Assembly: GCF_049310885.1 (NCBI RefSeq)
Contig: NZ_JBMDYO010000002.1
Coordinates: 62,001 to 126,000, forward strand
From: CAYZJV01 sp049310885
GTDB taxonomy: Bacteria; Spirochaetota; Spirochaetia; Sphaerochaetales; Sphaerochaetaceae
Direction: 5' to 3'
DNA: 64,000 nucleotides
This document shows, piece after piece, positions 41,990 through 50,791 of this stretch. Every line of letters begins with the position of its first letter. The stretch's first letter is position 1. Under the pieces are notes generated by a model. It worked only from the letters and a program-made list of their open reading frames with translations, made no database searches and was not told where the DNA came from. The translations under genes and the position numbers were made by a program.

Positions 41990-42751
41990 TCAGTTTTTCT
42001 CCAGTTTCTTTTGTGCAGAGCGGATTCTCAACCATTGCCTGAGCTTGCGGATTGAAAACCGCAACTGAGGATAATAGTGCTTCATGATCTGCAGCTTTTC
42101 CCTCTGGTATCCAATTTGGCTCTTCTTCGCCTCATCGATCTGGAGTTGGGCAATATGGCCATAGTATTCGGGAAGGACGTCCACTGAGCGACCGCGCAGG
42201 GTCTCGATCCAAAACTGCCAATCACCGCAGAAATTCTTGTCGGAAGGGAACCGTCCACATATCTCACGTCTGACGATCATGGATGCTGTGGGGATGGTAT
42301 GTTCGAATAAGAGTCGTTGATGGAAGCCCAAGAGCGCATCATTGGGCAAGTGCACACCTCCGGTAAGGCCATCCTTCTCATAGACGGTAGCGCATTGGAT
42401 AGCGTCGGCTTTTGAGAGGGATAACCTTTCTGCCGCTTTAGCAAGCCACATCTGTTGGATCTCATCGCTTTGGTCGAGAAAGAGCACATAGTCACCTCGT
42501 CCCCGCTCTAAAGCAATATTTCGAGCCTCACTGGAGAGCGCTCCCGGAGCAGAAATAACATGAATGCGAGAATCGTCCCAGGTCATATCAAGCGGCACAG
42601 TCCCCAAACGTTCTCCGGTATCGACAATGATGATCTCGAAATCGGTAAAATCCTGATCTAGGCAGGAACGCACAGCCCCTTCGAGACTGCTGGTATCTTC
42701 CCCGACGGTAATGATTATGGAAAATCTTGGTTTGGTATCATTGGTATCCAT
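41990..42751 (-). CDS. Family 2 glycosyltransferase
   Basis: A 254-residue enzyme of the GT-A fold. FSIIITVGEDTSSLEGAVRS opens the nucleotide-sugar domain, DFEIIIVDTGE holds the first acidic site, and ARNIALERGRGDYVLFLDQSDE contains the metal-binding acidic motif (DQSDE where DxD is usual). The C-terminal 60 residues are basic, ending RIRSAQKKLEKN. The ATG at 42751 gives a normal N-terminus; there is no clear ribosome site, and the open frame to 43015 adds 88 unrelated residues. It may decorate an envelope glycan or lipid, with no neighbours to define it. Confidence 0.85.
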   Translation of the reverse strand: MDTNDTKPRFSIIITVGEDTSSLEGAVRSCLDQDFTDFEIIIVDTGERLGTVPLDMTWDDSRIHVISAPGALSSEARNIALERGRGDYVLFLDQSDEIQQMWLAKAAERLSLSKADAIQCATVYEKDGLTGGVHLPNDALLGFHQRLLFEHTIPTASMIVRREICGRFPSDKNFCGDWQFWIETLRGRSVDVLPEYYGHIAQLQIDEAKKSQIGYQREKLQIMKHYYPQLRFSIRKLRQWLRIRSAQKKLEKN

Positions 42752-42950
42752 ATGTGAAAAGATACAAAAAAACCATCGGAGGGAAAACAAGTGCCGTGAA
42801 CATATGGACACACCATACAAGCAGGGTTCTGCTTTAAAATCATCACCAGAGGCAGAAAGAATTATTCCCCGTAGAATATACTCATGGTATAGTCTCCCAA
42901 GGGCATGTGGAAGAAGATCCCTTCTTGACAGCAACAGGGAGAATAATGTG

Positions 42951-44075
42951 ATGGATACGCAGAAATTCGATATTGTGATAATTGGCGCAGGCATAGCAGG
43001 ACTAACTGCTGGCATTCACTTCCGAAAGCGAGATCTCAATGTCCTGATCATCGAGAAAGCAGTGTTCCCTCGCAAGAAACTCTGTGGAGGGTTTCTTACA
43101 TATCCAGCCATCCGGGAAATTGCAGAATTGGGACTTGATTGTACGGATACCTCGGTATTCTTCCCATCTTCAGACGTATTCATCCATTACCAGGGAAAAG
43201 AACTGCAACTGCAACTCACCCAGAGTGCCTTTTTGGTAAACCGGTTTGAATTTGACTACCTTCTCTATAAGAAATTCAAGGAAATGGGAGGATCCGTAAT
43301 CGAGGGAGTCCGGGCAAACCGTATCGCCGACGACACCACAATCCTCCTCGACAATGGCAGCACGCTTCGTTTCAACGTGCTCATAGGAGCCGACGGTGCC
43401 AATAGCATGGTGAGGAAATATTTAAACAGAGACGCCCGACGCTCTGATGGATTATGTATCGGTAAGAATTACTCCCTGCCCATTCCATCTTCACTCCCGC
43501 AAGGTTTCCATCTGTATATGGATCTGATTGACGAGGGATACGGATGGTGTTTCGCTCATGCCGATCGGTACGCCTCCGTAGGTGTTGGAGGCACGAAAAA
43601 GGATGGTGGTAGAGTAATGGATGCGGCAAAGCAACTCTTTGCCCAACTGGGCGTGGATGAGCCACATGTGGAGGGAGCGATCATTCCAAATGGGCGACCT
43701 GCCAAAAAACTTGCCTCAAAGAATATATTCCTTGTTGGGGATGCTACAGGGCTTGTCGATAGTGTCTTGGGCGAAGGTATCTATCCTGCGCTACTGGCAG
43801 GTCGGATTATCGGGAGCAAGGTCGGAGCAGGATTCACGGAGAGAATATATCGAAAGGAGTTGAAGGAGCTCACAGGTATATGTCAATCTGCTCGATTGCT
43901 GAGCAAGCTTATGGCAGACAAGAATATCAAAGATTTCCTGGTCAAGAAGGGATTCAGCCATCCGCATTTCCTCACATACCTCTGTGAAGAGATTGTATTG
44001 GAGAAAAACCAGAATTTCTCCCGAATTCTCCCGTCCTATATGAAGGGACGAAAAAAGCTATCGTTACCGTCCTGA
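42951..44075 (+). CDS. Geranylgeranyl-reductase-family flavoprotein
   Basis: A 374-residue FAD enzyme. The Rossmann dinucleotide motif is IVIIGAGIAGLTAGIHF (residues 8-24), followed by FPRKKLCGGFLT, a block with the conserved cysteine of the family, and the second FAD motif GDATGLVDSVLGEGIYPALLAGR. Such enzymes reduce isoprenoid double bonds (digeranylgeranyl lipids, menaquinone or carotenoid side chains). The ATG at 42951 follows GGGAG; the frame open from 42711 was rejected. It is divergent from the glycosyltransferase. The isoprenoid substrate in this organism is unknown. Confidence 0.86.
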   Translation: MDTQKFDIVIIGAGIAGLTAGIHFRKRDLNVLIIEKAVFPRKKLCGGFLTYPAIREIAELGLDCTDTSVFFPSSDVFIHYQGKELQLQLTQSAFLVNRFEFDYLLYKKFKEMGGSVIEGVRANRIADDTTILLDNGSTLRFNVLIGADGANSMVRKYLNRDARRSDGLCIGKNYSLPIPSSLPQGFHLYMDLIDEGYGWCFAHADRYASVGVGGTKKDGGRVMDAAKQLFAQLGVDEPHVEGAIIPNGRPAKKLASKNIFLVGDATGLVDSVLGEGIYPALLAGRIIGSKVGAGFTERIYRKELKELTGICQSARLLSKLMADKNIKDFLVKKGFSHPHFLTYLCEEIVLEKNQNFSRILPSYMKGRKKLSLPS

Positions 44076-44227
44076 GAAACGAAGGTTTCTTTCATGATTG
44101 AAATTGCAGGAATGCCCATGCCTGGATCGCACGAGACTCCAAAGAGAAGTAGTGAATCAGAAAGCCTGTCACTATCAAACAATTAGGTTAGAAGTAGATA
44201 GCTGAAATGGTAAAAACTGGTAGGCTA

Positions 44228-44893
44228 TCAGAAAGCTCGGATAGGTCTTAAACTGTAACGGAAGTCCCGGTCAATACCTCCCTGATTCCCATTTAAAAAG
44301 TATTGAGCCCATGCTTTGTTTTCGTCATACTCTGATGAACTCCAATATGGCCAATCTGAAAATCCACCAAGATTATTTACATAGAGTTTTTCTCTCATTT
44401 GGTTAAGTTCATCTTTACTCGGAAGAAACCAATCATCATATCCACCTCCAACATAATCAGCACACATTCTCGCCGCAAATTGCTTGGTCTTCAAATTGTC
44501 TCCAGTAGGATATATGTATACTTCATTCCAAAACAAAACCCAAGACAAAAGTTTTTCTGTGTTCGACTTCCCCTTTCCTATACCTGTTTCTGTTCCTACT
44601 ACCAAGTCGGAACTCACATCACCGAAACGATAATATCCAAATATAAACATGGGATCAGAAGGATAATGAAGTCCTTTGAACCATCCAGCAGGGGCGGCCT
44701 CCAAATAGCGCCATCCGTCATCAAATCTTCCCTTATCATAGAACACGTACCCTCCAGCGGGTCCGATATCACCGACCGAGAATTCGGAACTTCCCAGTAA
44801 TCCATCTAATTCACCAGAACAAGAAGTCATTGTTAATAACAATGCCCCCAACAGTATCATGACGATCGTATACCATGAAAATTTCCGTACCAC
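44228..44893 (-). CDS. Lipoprotein with DUF1566-like domain
   Basis: About 221 residues. A signal peptide ends in a lipobox (LLTMTSC, lipidated Cys about residue 25 from this start), so the protein is membrane-anchored. The mature part has GPAGGYVFYDKGRFDDGWRY, then the DUF1566-type block GGYDDWFLPSKDELNQM and YWSSSEYDENKAWAQYF. This domain is common in cell-surface proteins and its role is unknown. An ATG at 44908 overlaps a GGAGG ribosome site, so a GTG at 44893 is more likely the start. The promoter is at 44949-44977. Confidence 0.82.
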   Translation of the reverse strand: MVRKFSWYTIVMILLGALLLTMTSCSGELDGLLGSSEFSVGDIGPAGGYVFYDKGRFDDGWRYLEAAPAGWFKGLHYPSDPMFIFGYYRFGDVSSDLVVGTETGIGKGKSNTEKLLSWVLFWNEVYIYPTGDNLKTKQFAARMCADYVGGGYDDWFLPSKDELNQMREKLYVNNLGGFSDWPYWSSSEYDENKAWAQYFLNGNQGGIDRDFRYSLRPIRAF

Positions 44894-44948
44894 CACTCCC
44901 ACCTCCATAAAAAGGGGTAAAACCTAGTGATTGTATAAGACTATCCCT

Positions 44949-44977
44949 ATAATAGGGCAGGAATAATGTAGCATCAA
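44949..44977 (-). promoter_or_regulatory. Promoter of the DUF1566 lipoprotein gene
   Basis: Minus-strand TTGATG (44977-44972) and TATTAT (44954-44949) with a 17-base spacer. The -10 box lies inside a small CCCTAT/ATAGGG palindrome. Confidence 0.5.
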
Positions 44978-45017
44978 GAAAAATATTTACTATAAAGAAA
45001 ATATCAATTAAGGAACT

Positions 45018-45197
45018 GTGAATCATGGTAGAAAGGTATCGGAACACAGCCCATTACCATGCATACTTCCAGCAATAGGGCGTACAGAGCTCATCGTGCC
45101 AATGCACCATGGAGCGAAGGAAATCAGCTTACATAGGAAGTATCCAGTATATGATTACGCAATAAAAGCCATGATTGATAATGTGAAGATGCATTAA
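45018..45197 (+). CDS. Possible small gene or gene remnant, 59 codons
   Basis: A GTG-started frame with AAGGA close upstream that encodes 59 residues without stop, ending AIKAMIDNVKMH. The middle (LPAIGRTELIVPMHHGAKE) looks protein-like in composition, but I do not recognise it. It could be a small protein or the C-terminal remnant of a lost gene, as it sits in a 550-base gap at the border of the catabolic island. Confidence 0.3.
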   Translation: MNHGRKVSEHSPLPCILPAIGRTELIVPMHHGAKEISLHRKYPVYDYAIKAMIDNVKMH

Positions 45198-45458
45198 ATA
45201 TTAGGGCATGCGGCACATAAACCAACGAGAATCACACGATACAGAAGACACATCTGTTAATTTATTTACATATTTTATATATTTTGAAGATTTTTTTAGA
45301 TATATTTTTACAGCATCATCCAAATCCCCTTGGTACCATTACTGATATTTGGTACCAGGTTCGATTTTATTTTCGCTTGATTCCTCGCCAAACGTACCAT
45401 ACCATGGAACTGACGACTGTTTTGAAAAAAGTATTGGATAATTATCAGGAGACAAAAC
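45198..45458 (+). promoter_or_regulatory. AT-rich upstream region with two TGGTACCA sites
   Basis: The palindrome TGGTACCA occurs at 45331-45338 and 45350-45357, 19 bases centre to centre. Upstream (45261-45310) is a very AT-rich tract containing ATATTTTATATATT, a 14-mer found again at 50336-50349 before the divergent aminotransferase operon. Both could be regulator sites for the dehydrogenase gene at 45459. Confidence 0.4.
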
Positions 45459-46631
45459 ATGATAGAAGGATTAAAAAACGACAATAAACAACGAAAACTC
45501 ACCTACGGCATGGTGGGGGGTGGCCCCGGAGCCTTTATCGGAGACGTCCACCGCAAAGCAATCAACCTAGACGGACTCGCATCCATAGCCGCAGGGTGTT
45601 TTTCCCGTGACAAAGAGAAAACACTAGAGACCGGCAGAGCATTGGGAATCGCCGAAGATCGCCTCTATGCTAGCTACGATGAGATGGCCAAAAAGGAATC
45701 CCAGCGGGAAGATTGCATCGACTTTGCCGTAGTGGTTACACCGAATGCAACACACTATGGTGCAGTAAAAGCCCTCCTCTCCCATGGAATCGCCGTAGTG
45801 TGTGACAAACCATTCACATTCAATACGGAAGAAGCCGCCGAACTTACCGCATTGGCAAAAAGGAAAAACCTTCTTTTAGCAGTCACCTATACCTATACAG
45901 GATACCCCGCGGTCAAACACGCAAGAGAGCTGGTTGCCTCTGGCGATATCGGTGAAATCCGTTTTGTCAATGCCGAGTACCCTCAAGAGTGGTTGGCTAC
46001 GGCTACGGAATCCGACGAAAACAAGCAAGCGGCTTGGCGCTTGGATCCTTCCCAATCGGGCAAGACCAATTGTACAGGCGATATAGGAAGCCATGTCGAG
46101 AACCTGGTCTCCTACATAACCGGACTGCGGATTAAGAAACTTGCAGCACGCTTGGATAAGATCGTGGAAGGACGCAAACTAGACGATAATAGCACAATCA
46201 TGGTCGAGTATGAGGGCGGAGCAAAAGGTCTTTACTGGGCAAGCCAGATAGCCATCGGCTTCGACAATGCACTCCGGATCAGGATCTTCGGCTCCAAGGG
46301 AACCATCCAGTGGTCACAAGAGGATCCGAATTATCTTACCGTGAGTTATCTGGACAAACCGACTATGCGCTTGTCACGAGGTCGGGATGCATTCGCATCG
46401 CACGCCCAAAGCTATTCACGGATTCCGAGCGGCCACCCCGAAGGGTATTTCGAAGCCTTCGCGAACATCTACAAAACCTATATCACAGCTCTCATGAAAC
46501 AAAAGAATGGTGAGAAACTCACACCCGAGGATCTAGACTTTCCCACAGGAGATATGGGAGTGGATGGGGTCAAGTTCATCAACGCATGTGTAGAGAGTTC
46601 CGATAAAGATTCTACATGGATCAAATTCTAA
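45459..46631 (+). CDS. Gfo/Idh/MocA-family oxidoreductase
   Basis: NAD(P)-dependent dehydrogenase of 390 residues, probably acting on a sugar or cyclitol hydroxyl. The Rossmann motif is YGMVGGGPGAFIGDVH (about 17-32). The catalytic-lysine block reads VVCDKPFTFNTEEAAEL, with DKP in place of the usual EKP. The C-terminal domain carries the conserved GDIGSHVENL (about 206-215) and SGHPEGYFEAFANIY, both shared with sugar dehydrogenases of this family. AGGAG precedes the ATG. It opens the accessory island on the plus strand, alone, convergent with the first aminotransferase operon. Confidence 0.92.
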   Translation: MIEGLKNDNKQRKLTYGMVGGGPGAFIGDVHRKAINLDGLASIAAGCFSRDKEKTLETGRALGIAEDRLYASYDEMAKKESQREDCIDFAVVVTPNATHYGAVKALLSHGIAVVCDKPFTFNTEEAAELTALAKRKNLLLAVTYTYTGYPAVKHARELVASGDIGEIRFVNAEYPQEWLATATESDENKQAAWRLDPSQSGKTNCTGDIGSHVENLVSYITGLRIKKLAARLDKIVEGRKLDDNSTIMVEYEGGAKGLYWASQIAIGFDNALRIRIFGSKGTIQWSQEDPNYLTVSYLDKPTMRLSRGRDAFASHAQSYSRIPSGHPEGYFEAFANIYKTYITALMKQKNGEKLTPEDLDFPTGDMGVDGVKFINACVESSDKDSTWIKF

Positions 46632-46727
46632 TGCTCTGATAGAAACATTATGGAAATGCAGCCCATTCTTGCCCGGTCATACCTTAAAAAAAAATACCGA
46701 AATTGAGTTTGTACGAGTAAGCACATT

Positions 46728-46760
46728 AGGAGGCTTCACCTCCTTTGATTCCCAAAGGAG
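46728..46760. terminator. Overlapping stem-loops between convergent genes
   Basis: AGGAGG (46728) can pair with CCTCCT (46739-46744), or CTCCTTTG (46740) with CAAAGGAG (46753-46760); the two stems exclude each other. A T-rich stretch follows on the plus strand. Likely terminates the dehydrogenase transcript and perhaps the opposing one. Confidence 0.5.
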
Positions 46761-46809
46761 CGTGGAGTCCTTCCTTTTGTTTGAAAGCCTTGTATGGGAA
46801 AGAACTGGT

Positions 46810-48069
46810 TTAGTCCAGCTCATTCTTGTGATCGAGGATTTTCTCACATGCTTGAAAGATCAAGTCCATATCTTCAATGCTTCCCAATAGAAACTTATGA
46901 TGAAATACTACTGAAGAATGACTATAAACATCTTTACATACAGGAAGTTCGAACCTGAGTGGATTTAATTTCTTGATGTATTCCAGTGATAACATGTGCC
47001 GCTTTTTAGTAAGCGGACGATATAGGGAGCAGTCATTCAATGGTTGGTAACTAGCTTCGAACGGCATTCCCAATTCTGCGGATAGAGCCTGTCGGAAGAT
47101 GGATGTGGATATCCCTGTCACTTTACTATCGTATCTGAACGCATAATTGAAGAAAGATCGCCTAACCTCCCTAGCATCCCTTCGCATGGGTTGCAAACCA
47201 TCACAGGTTTCGAGGAGACTATCCAAGTGGAGGGCATTTTTCTCCCTGACAGCATTTTGATTATCAAGTCTCGTCATTTGTCCTACCAGAAGCCCTGCCT
47301 GGAACTCAGTAATTCGGTAATTACCAGAATGAACGAAGTTACCCTCTTCACCATATAAGCCACCGGTAGCATCCGTTATCTGGTTTTGTCTTTTCCGTCC
47401 GCAATTACGTAATGCTTCAAGTCGGTCCCAATAGTTGTGGTTCTTGGTGAGAAGTATGCCTCCCTCTCCACAAGTTAGTATCTTCGACATCTGAAGGCTA
47501 AAACTACCGATATCACCAATTGTTCCCACCTTCTGATTTTTCCACATCGCCCCGTGCATATGAGATGCATCTTCAATCAGATAAAGGTGGTGCTTCTTTG
47601 CCAGGGTCCGCAAAGCATCCATATCGGCGATACACCCATACAGATGCACAGGAATGATCGCCTTGGTGTTTTTGGTTATCGCTTTCTCACAGGCATGTAA
47701 GTCGATACACCAAGTCTCTGGATCAACATCCACCAGTATGGGTATCGCATTGACATCAACAACTGCGGATGCAGTGGCTTGCCAAGTCAAACCTGGAACA
47801 ATCACTTCATCGCCATACCCTATATCCAATGCTTCCAATGCAAGTTGCAAAGAAACTGTACCGTTGGCAACCAATACAGGCATGGCGCCATCAAAATAAT
47901 CCTGTAAAAGTTCGAGACATTTACTTTCAGCCGGCCCACTATATGACCACACACCGGAATCAAGGATACTGGATAATCGGGTATGGTCATCATGGTTCCA
48001 AACAGGCCATTCGGGCCAAGGATTTTTATTTGTATCACGAATTGGAACGCCACCTCGTATAGCGAGCAT
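46810..48069 (-). CDS. DegT/DnrJ/EryC1-family PLP enzyme
   Basis: Fold-type I aminotransferase of 419 residues. The PLP lysine is Lys196 in SFSLQMSKILTCGEGG. LIEDASHMHGAMW holds the PLP-ring aspartate and VPGLTWQATASAV the phosphate-side region. The N-terminus RGGVPIRDTNKNPWPEWPVW resembles the 3-amino-5-hydroxybenzoate synthase and scyllo-inosose aminotransferase branch. Such enzymes add or remove an amino group at a keto sugar or cyclitol. Last gene of a three-gene operon with another DegT enzyme and a TIM-barrel isomerase. Confidence 0.92.
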   Translation of the reverse strand: MLAIRGGVPIRDTNKNPWPEWPVWNHDDHTRLSSILDSGVWSYSGPAESKCLELLQDYFDGAMPVLVANGTVSLQLALEALDIGYGDEVIVPGLTWQATASAVVDVNAIPILVDVDPETWCIDLHACEKAITKNTKAIIPVHLYGCIADMDALRTLAKKHHLYLIEDASHMHGAMWKNQKVGTIGDIGSFSLQMSKILTCGEGGILLTKNHNYWDRLEALRNCGRKRQNQITDATGGLYGEEGNFVHSGNYRITEFQAGLLVGQMTRLDNQNAVREKNALHLDSLLETCDGLQPMRRDAREVRRSFFNYAFRYDSKVTGISTSIFRQALSAELGMPFEASYQPLNDCSLYRPLTKKRHMLSLEYIKKLNPLRFELPVCKDVYSHSSVVFHHKFLLGSIEDMDLIFQACEKILDHKNELD

Positions 48070-48078
48070 ACGTCCTCC

Positions 48079-48903
48079 TTATCGTTTGATTCCTTGTGCC
48101 AAATGTTCCATTGTTTTCTTTAATGATTCATCACTATCCATGGTAGGCCAATATTCCAAACCATAACTACCCTGATATCCCATCGCATCGATAGAATCCA
48201 GAATAAAGGGATAATTGAGTTCATTATGGATTGGTTCGTGCCTTCCAGGAACTCCCGCGATATGGAAATGTCCGATGTATGTAAGTTTTGAACGAACAAA
48301 ATCTAAAATATTTCCATACATAATCTGCATATGATAGATATCATACAGAATTTTCACATGATCGTTACCTACAGCTTTGACCACATCTACTGCTACTTGC
48401 GGATTGTCTAGAAAGTAATCGGGATGGTCCACACGGGAATTGAATGGCTCGAGAATTATCTCCATCCCATGTTTTTGACAAACCTCTCCTATATCCCCCA
48501 ATGCATCGATCATAGCATCAATAGCATTCTTTTGCGAAAGGCCCGTAATTTTATTTCCACTTCCACTAATAAATTTTTTACATCCAATTTGATGGGCTAG
48601 ATCAATCATGTATTTCAATTTATCGAGAATTTTCTGTTTTTCATTACGATTTATCAACGCTGCAATAATGCCACCATCAGGATGATTGAGCACAAAATCA
48701 TTCGTTCTCAATCCCAATGACGCATTCAATTCTGCAATTTTAGAGAAATCCTTCATCTCATCGATGAGAGTATCTCCCGTAAAAATCTTGTCATGAAACC
48801 AGAATTCGTAGCTAGTGAATCCTAAAGCTTTGATTTTTTCAAGCTTTTGTCCAAATGCCATTCCCTGATAGAACGGCTCTATACATACACCGATATCTCT
48901 CAT
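48079..48903 (-). CDS. Hydroxypyruvate-isomerase-like sugar isomerase/epimerase
   Basis: A 274-residue TIM barrel of the AP-endonuclease-2 superfamily. The pattern follows Hyi/OtnI-type proteins: an N-terminal IGVCIEPFYQGMAF-like strand, then EIILEPFNSRVDHPDYFLDN, DHVKILYDIYHMQIMYGN and the final SYGLEYWPTMDSDE, with Glu, Asp, His and Glu at the places of the metal ligands. It probably isomerises or epimerises a keto intermediate. The ATG at 48903 with AGGAAGG is preferred to a GTG three codons upstream. It lies between the two DegT genes. Confidence 0.88.
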   Translation of the reverse strand: MRDIGVCIEPFYQGMAFGQKLEKIKALGFTSYEFWFHDKIFTGDTLIDEMKDFSKIAELNASLGLRTNDFVLNHPDGGIIAALINRNEKQKILDKLKYMIDLAHQIGCKKFISGSGNKITGLSQKNAIDAMIDALGDIGEVCQKHGMEIILEPFNSRVDHPDYFLDNPQVAVDVVKAVGNDHVKILYDIYHMQIMYGNILDFVRSKLTYIGHFHIAGVPGRHEPIHNELNYPFILDSIDAMGYQGSYGLEYWPTMDSDESLKKTMEHLAQGIKR

Positions 48904-48916
48904 GAGCACCACCTTC

Positions 48917-50197
48917 CTATAATAATGCTTTGGCTACCTTTCTTATCGCCTGGGCGGTCAAATCGCAATCTTCTTCACTCATTTGTGGAGGAACATCTAG
49001 ATGCACGACTCGAGACAAATATTCCAAAGTATTCGGATTCATATCGACCGAGTATTCAACTTCAGGTCCCTTGTGGTATGGACACGTCCACGGGCAACCT
49101 TCAGATGTTGGAGTTTTTTTCTCGATGATATGCGACCAGTGGGCATAGATATGCCAATCAGGCAATCCAGAGTTATAGACACCAGCCGCAGGAACTCCTT
49201 CGGCAGAAAGGGCTTCAGTAAATGGTTGAACCAGAGATTTGTCATCCAAATAGAACATGATGCAAATTCCCGTATCACCTTTGACATCATGCACAGGTCG
49301 GACCTTAATACCTTTGGTGTCTTTAATTTGGTTGATGATGCGCTTTTGATTCTCTCTCATTGATCCCAACAACCGGTCCAATTTTCGGAGTTGCGCCAAC
49401 ATCACCGCTCCAGTAAGTTCGCTCATCCGATAGTTTGTCCCAGCAAACAACTCACCTTCATATCGCTGTTCGGCAAACCTATCTGGCCGCCAGCAAGCTG
49501 CTGTATCATGATATCCCTTACATCTATCCAATAATCGCGGATCGGCTGTAACAATCATTCCGCCTTCTCCTGCTGTGATAGTTTTATGGTATTGGAAAGA
49601 GAAGCACCCGCAATCTCCGAACGTACCAAGATATTTACCTTTGTAGGTCCCTCCGGCAGCCTGGGCAACGTCTTCGATCACTCGTAAGTTGTGTTTTTTC
49701 GCCAAAGCCATTATCTTGTCCATGTCACAGGGGACTCCGCGCATGTGGACGACCACCATTGCTTTTGTTTGCGGAGTAATCTTCTTTTCAATGTCGATAG
49801 GATCCATGGTCAAAGTCTCATCAACCTCAACAATAACTGGAATAGCTTTCGCAGCGACAATCGCAGCACAGGAAGCAAAGAATGTGTAGCCAGGAACAAG
49901 AACCTCATGGCCAGGGCCGATACCACAAGCAATCAAGGAAGTTATGAGAGCACCAGTACAATTCGTTACAGCCAAAGCGTAGGGAGAATTGACTTTCTTG
50001 GCGAAATCCTTCTCCAATTGGGCGACCTTTGAAGGAACACCTTCTGGACCGTAATAACGAAAAAGATATTTGTTGTCCAGGACCTCCAGGACTTCTTTCC
50101 GCTCCTCTTCCCCTATCTCCAATCCTCCTGGATACATCGGATATGCAGCCGAAATCTTGGTTTTTGGACCTCCGTTCAGTGCCAATTTATCTTCCAT
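48917..50197 (-). CDS. DegT/DnrJ/EryC1-family PLP enzyme
   Basis: A 426-residue aminotransferase-fold protein. PLP lysine Lys205 is in CFSFQYHKTITAGEGG, and VIEDVAQAAGGTYKGK holds the aspartate that pairs with the pyridine nitrogen. The first residues LALNGGPKTK are the common N-terminal tag of this family. The ATG at 50197 has GGAGGGG upstream; the longer frame from 50233 was rejected. It opens the operon. The protein is clearly related to the third DegT enzyme at 62440 (shared PLxxLDPNDVE/MDPIDIE-type, VHMxGxPCxMD and QxFRMNELTGAV blocks), less so to 46810. Confidence 0.93.
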   Translation of the reverse strand: MEDKLALNGGPKTKISAAYPMYPGGLEIGEEERKEVLEVLDNKYLFRYYGPEGVPSKVAQLEKDFAKKVNSPYALAVTNCTGALITSLIACGIGPGHEVLVPGYTFFASCAAIVAAKAIPVIVEVDETLTMDPIDIEKKITPQTKAMVVVHMRGVPCDMDKIMALAKKHNLRVIEDVAQAAGGTYKGKYLGTFGDCGCFSFQYHKTITAGEGGMIVTADPRLLDRCKGYHDTAACWRPDRFAEQRYEGELFAGTNYRMSELTGAVMLAQLRKLDRLLGSMRENQKRIINQIKDTKGIKVRPVHDVKGDTGICIMFYLDDKSLVQPFTEALSAEGVPAAGVYNSGLPDWHIYAHWSHIIEKKTPTSEGCPWTCPYHKGPEVEYSVDMNPNTLEYLSRVVHLDVPPQMSEEDCDLTAQAIRKVAKALL

Positions 50198-50791
50198 GAC
50201 AACCCCTCCATAAAATATTTTCATTTTCAACATACTAACGACTTAAATAATAGCACACGGTGCAATATTGTCAACATTTAAGTATATAAAACAATATTTA
50301 AAATATATTTCTTCAACTTTTAAGCCAATTTAAATATATTTTATATATTAGTAATCATTGCACCTTGGTGGATAAAGAAGGATTTTAAGAAAACCTCTTC
50401 CCCCATATAGAATATTCATTACGGAACATTTTTGGGTAATATCGCACTATGATGTACTCACATTCCGAATCTCCCTTTACATGAAATCCGCCACAATAGC
50501 CACCAAGATTTCTGCCCTTCGATATATGCCTTATATGGACCAGTGACGTAAAAATTCATCTAATGGAATGCATCATCGATTTCGAATCATCTCCCTCAAA
50601 AGCCTATGCGATTGAATTTCCGGCTACGAGAATTCAAGTGACCTATAGACCATCCAGGTGACAGATTTTACGATAGGATTACCCTTGGATTATCCGAATA
50701 TGTGAGTAAGAACCGTATGCCGTTCTCCAAGGCAATTTAAAAGGATGTTTACCAAAGAATAACTCTATCGTATCAATTAACATCCAAACAC
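50198..50791. other. Gene-free stretch with AT-rich promoter region and degraded reading frames
   Basis: The right part next to the DegT start (50240-50350) is AT-rich and shares ATATTTTATATATT with the region before 45459. The rest has no supportable gene. A minus-strand frame from 50555 to 50385 gives 56 residues ending SIWGKRFS without a start codon, and short protein-like frames exist on the plus strand, so it may be decayed coding DNA. Confidence 0.4.

Noticed and set aside
45198..45310. AT-rich tract as a replication origin
   Set aside because: No DnaA-box cluster or origin-linked genes nearby; similar tracts precede other genes of the island.
45402..45487. Short plus-strand frame from an ATG at 45402 overlapping the dehydrogenase start
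   Set aside because: No ribosome site and only 27 codons; it reads through the AGGAG of the real gene.
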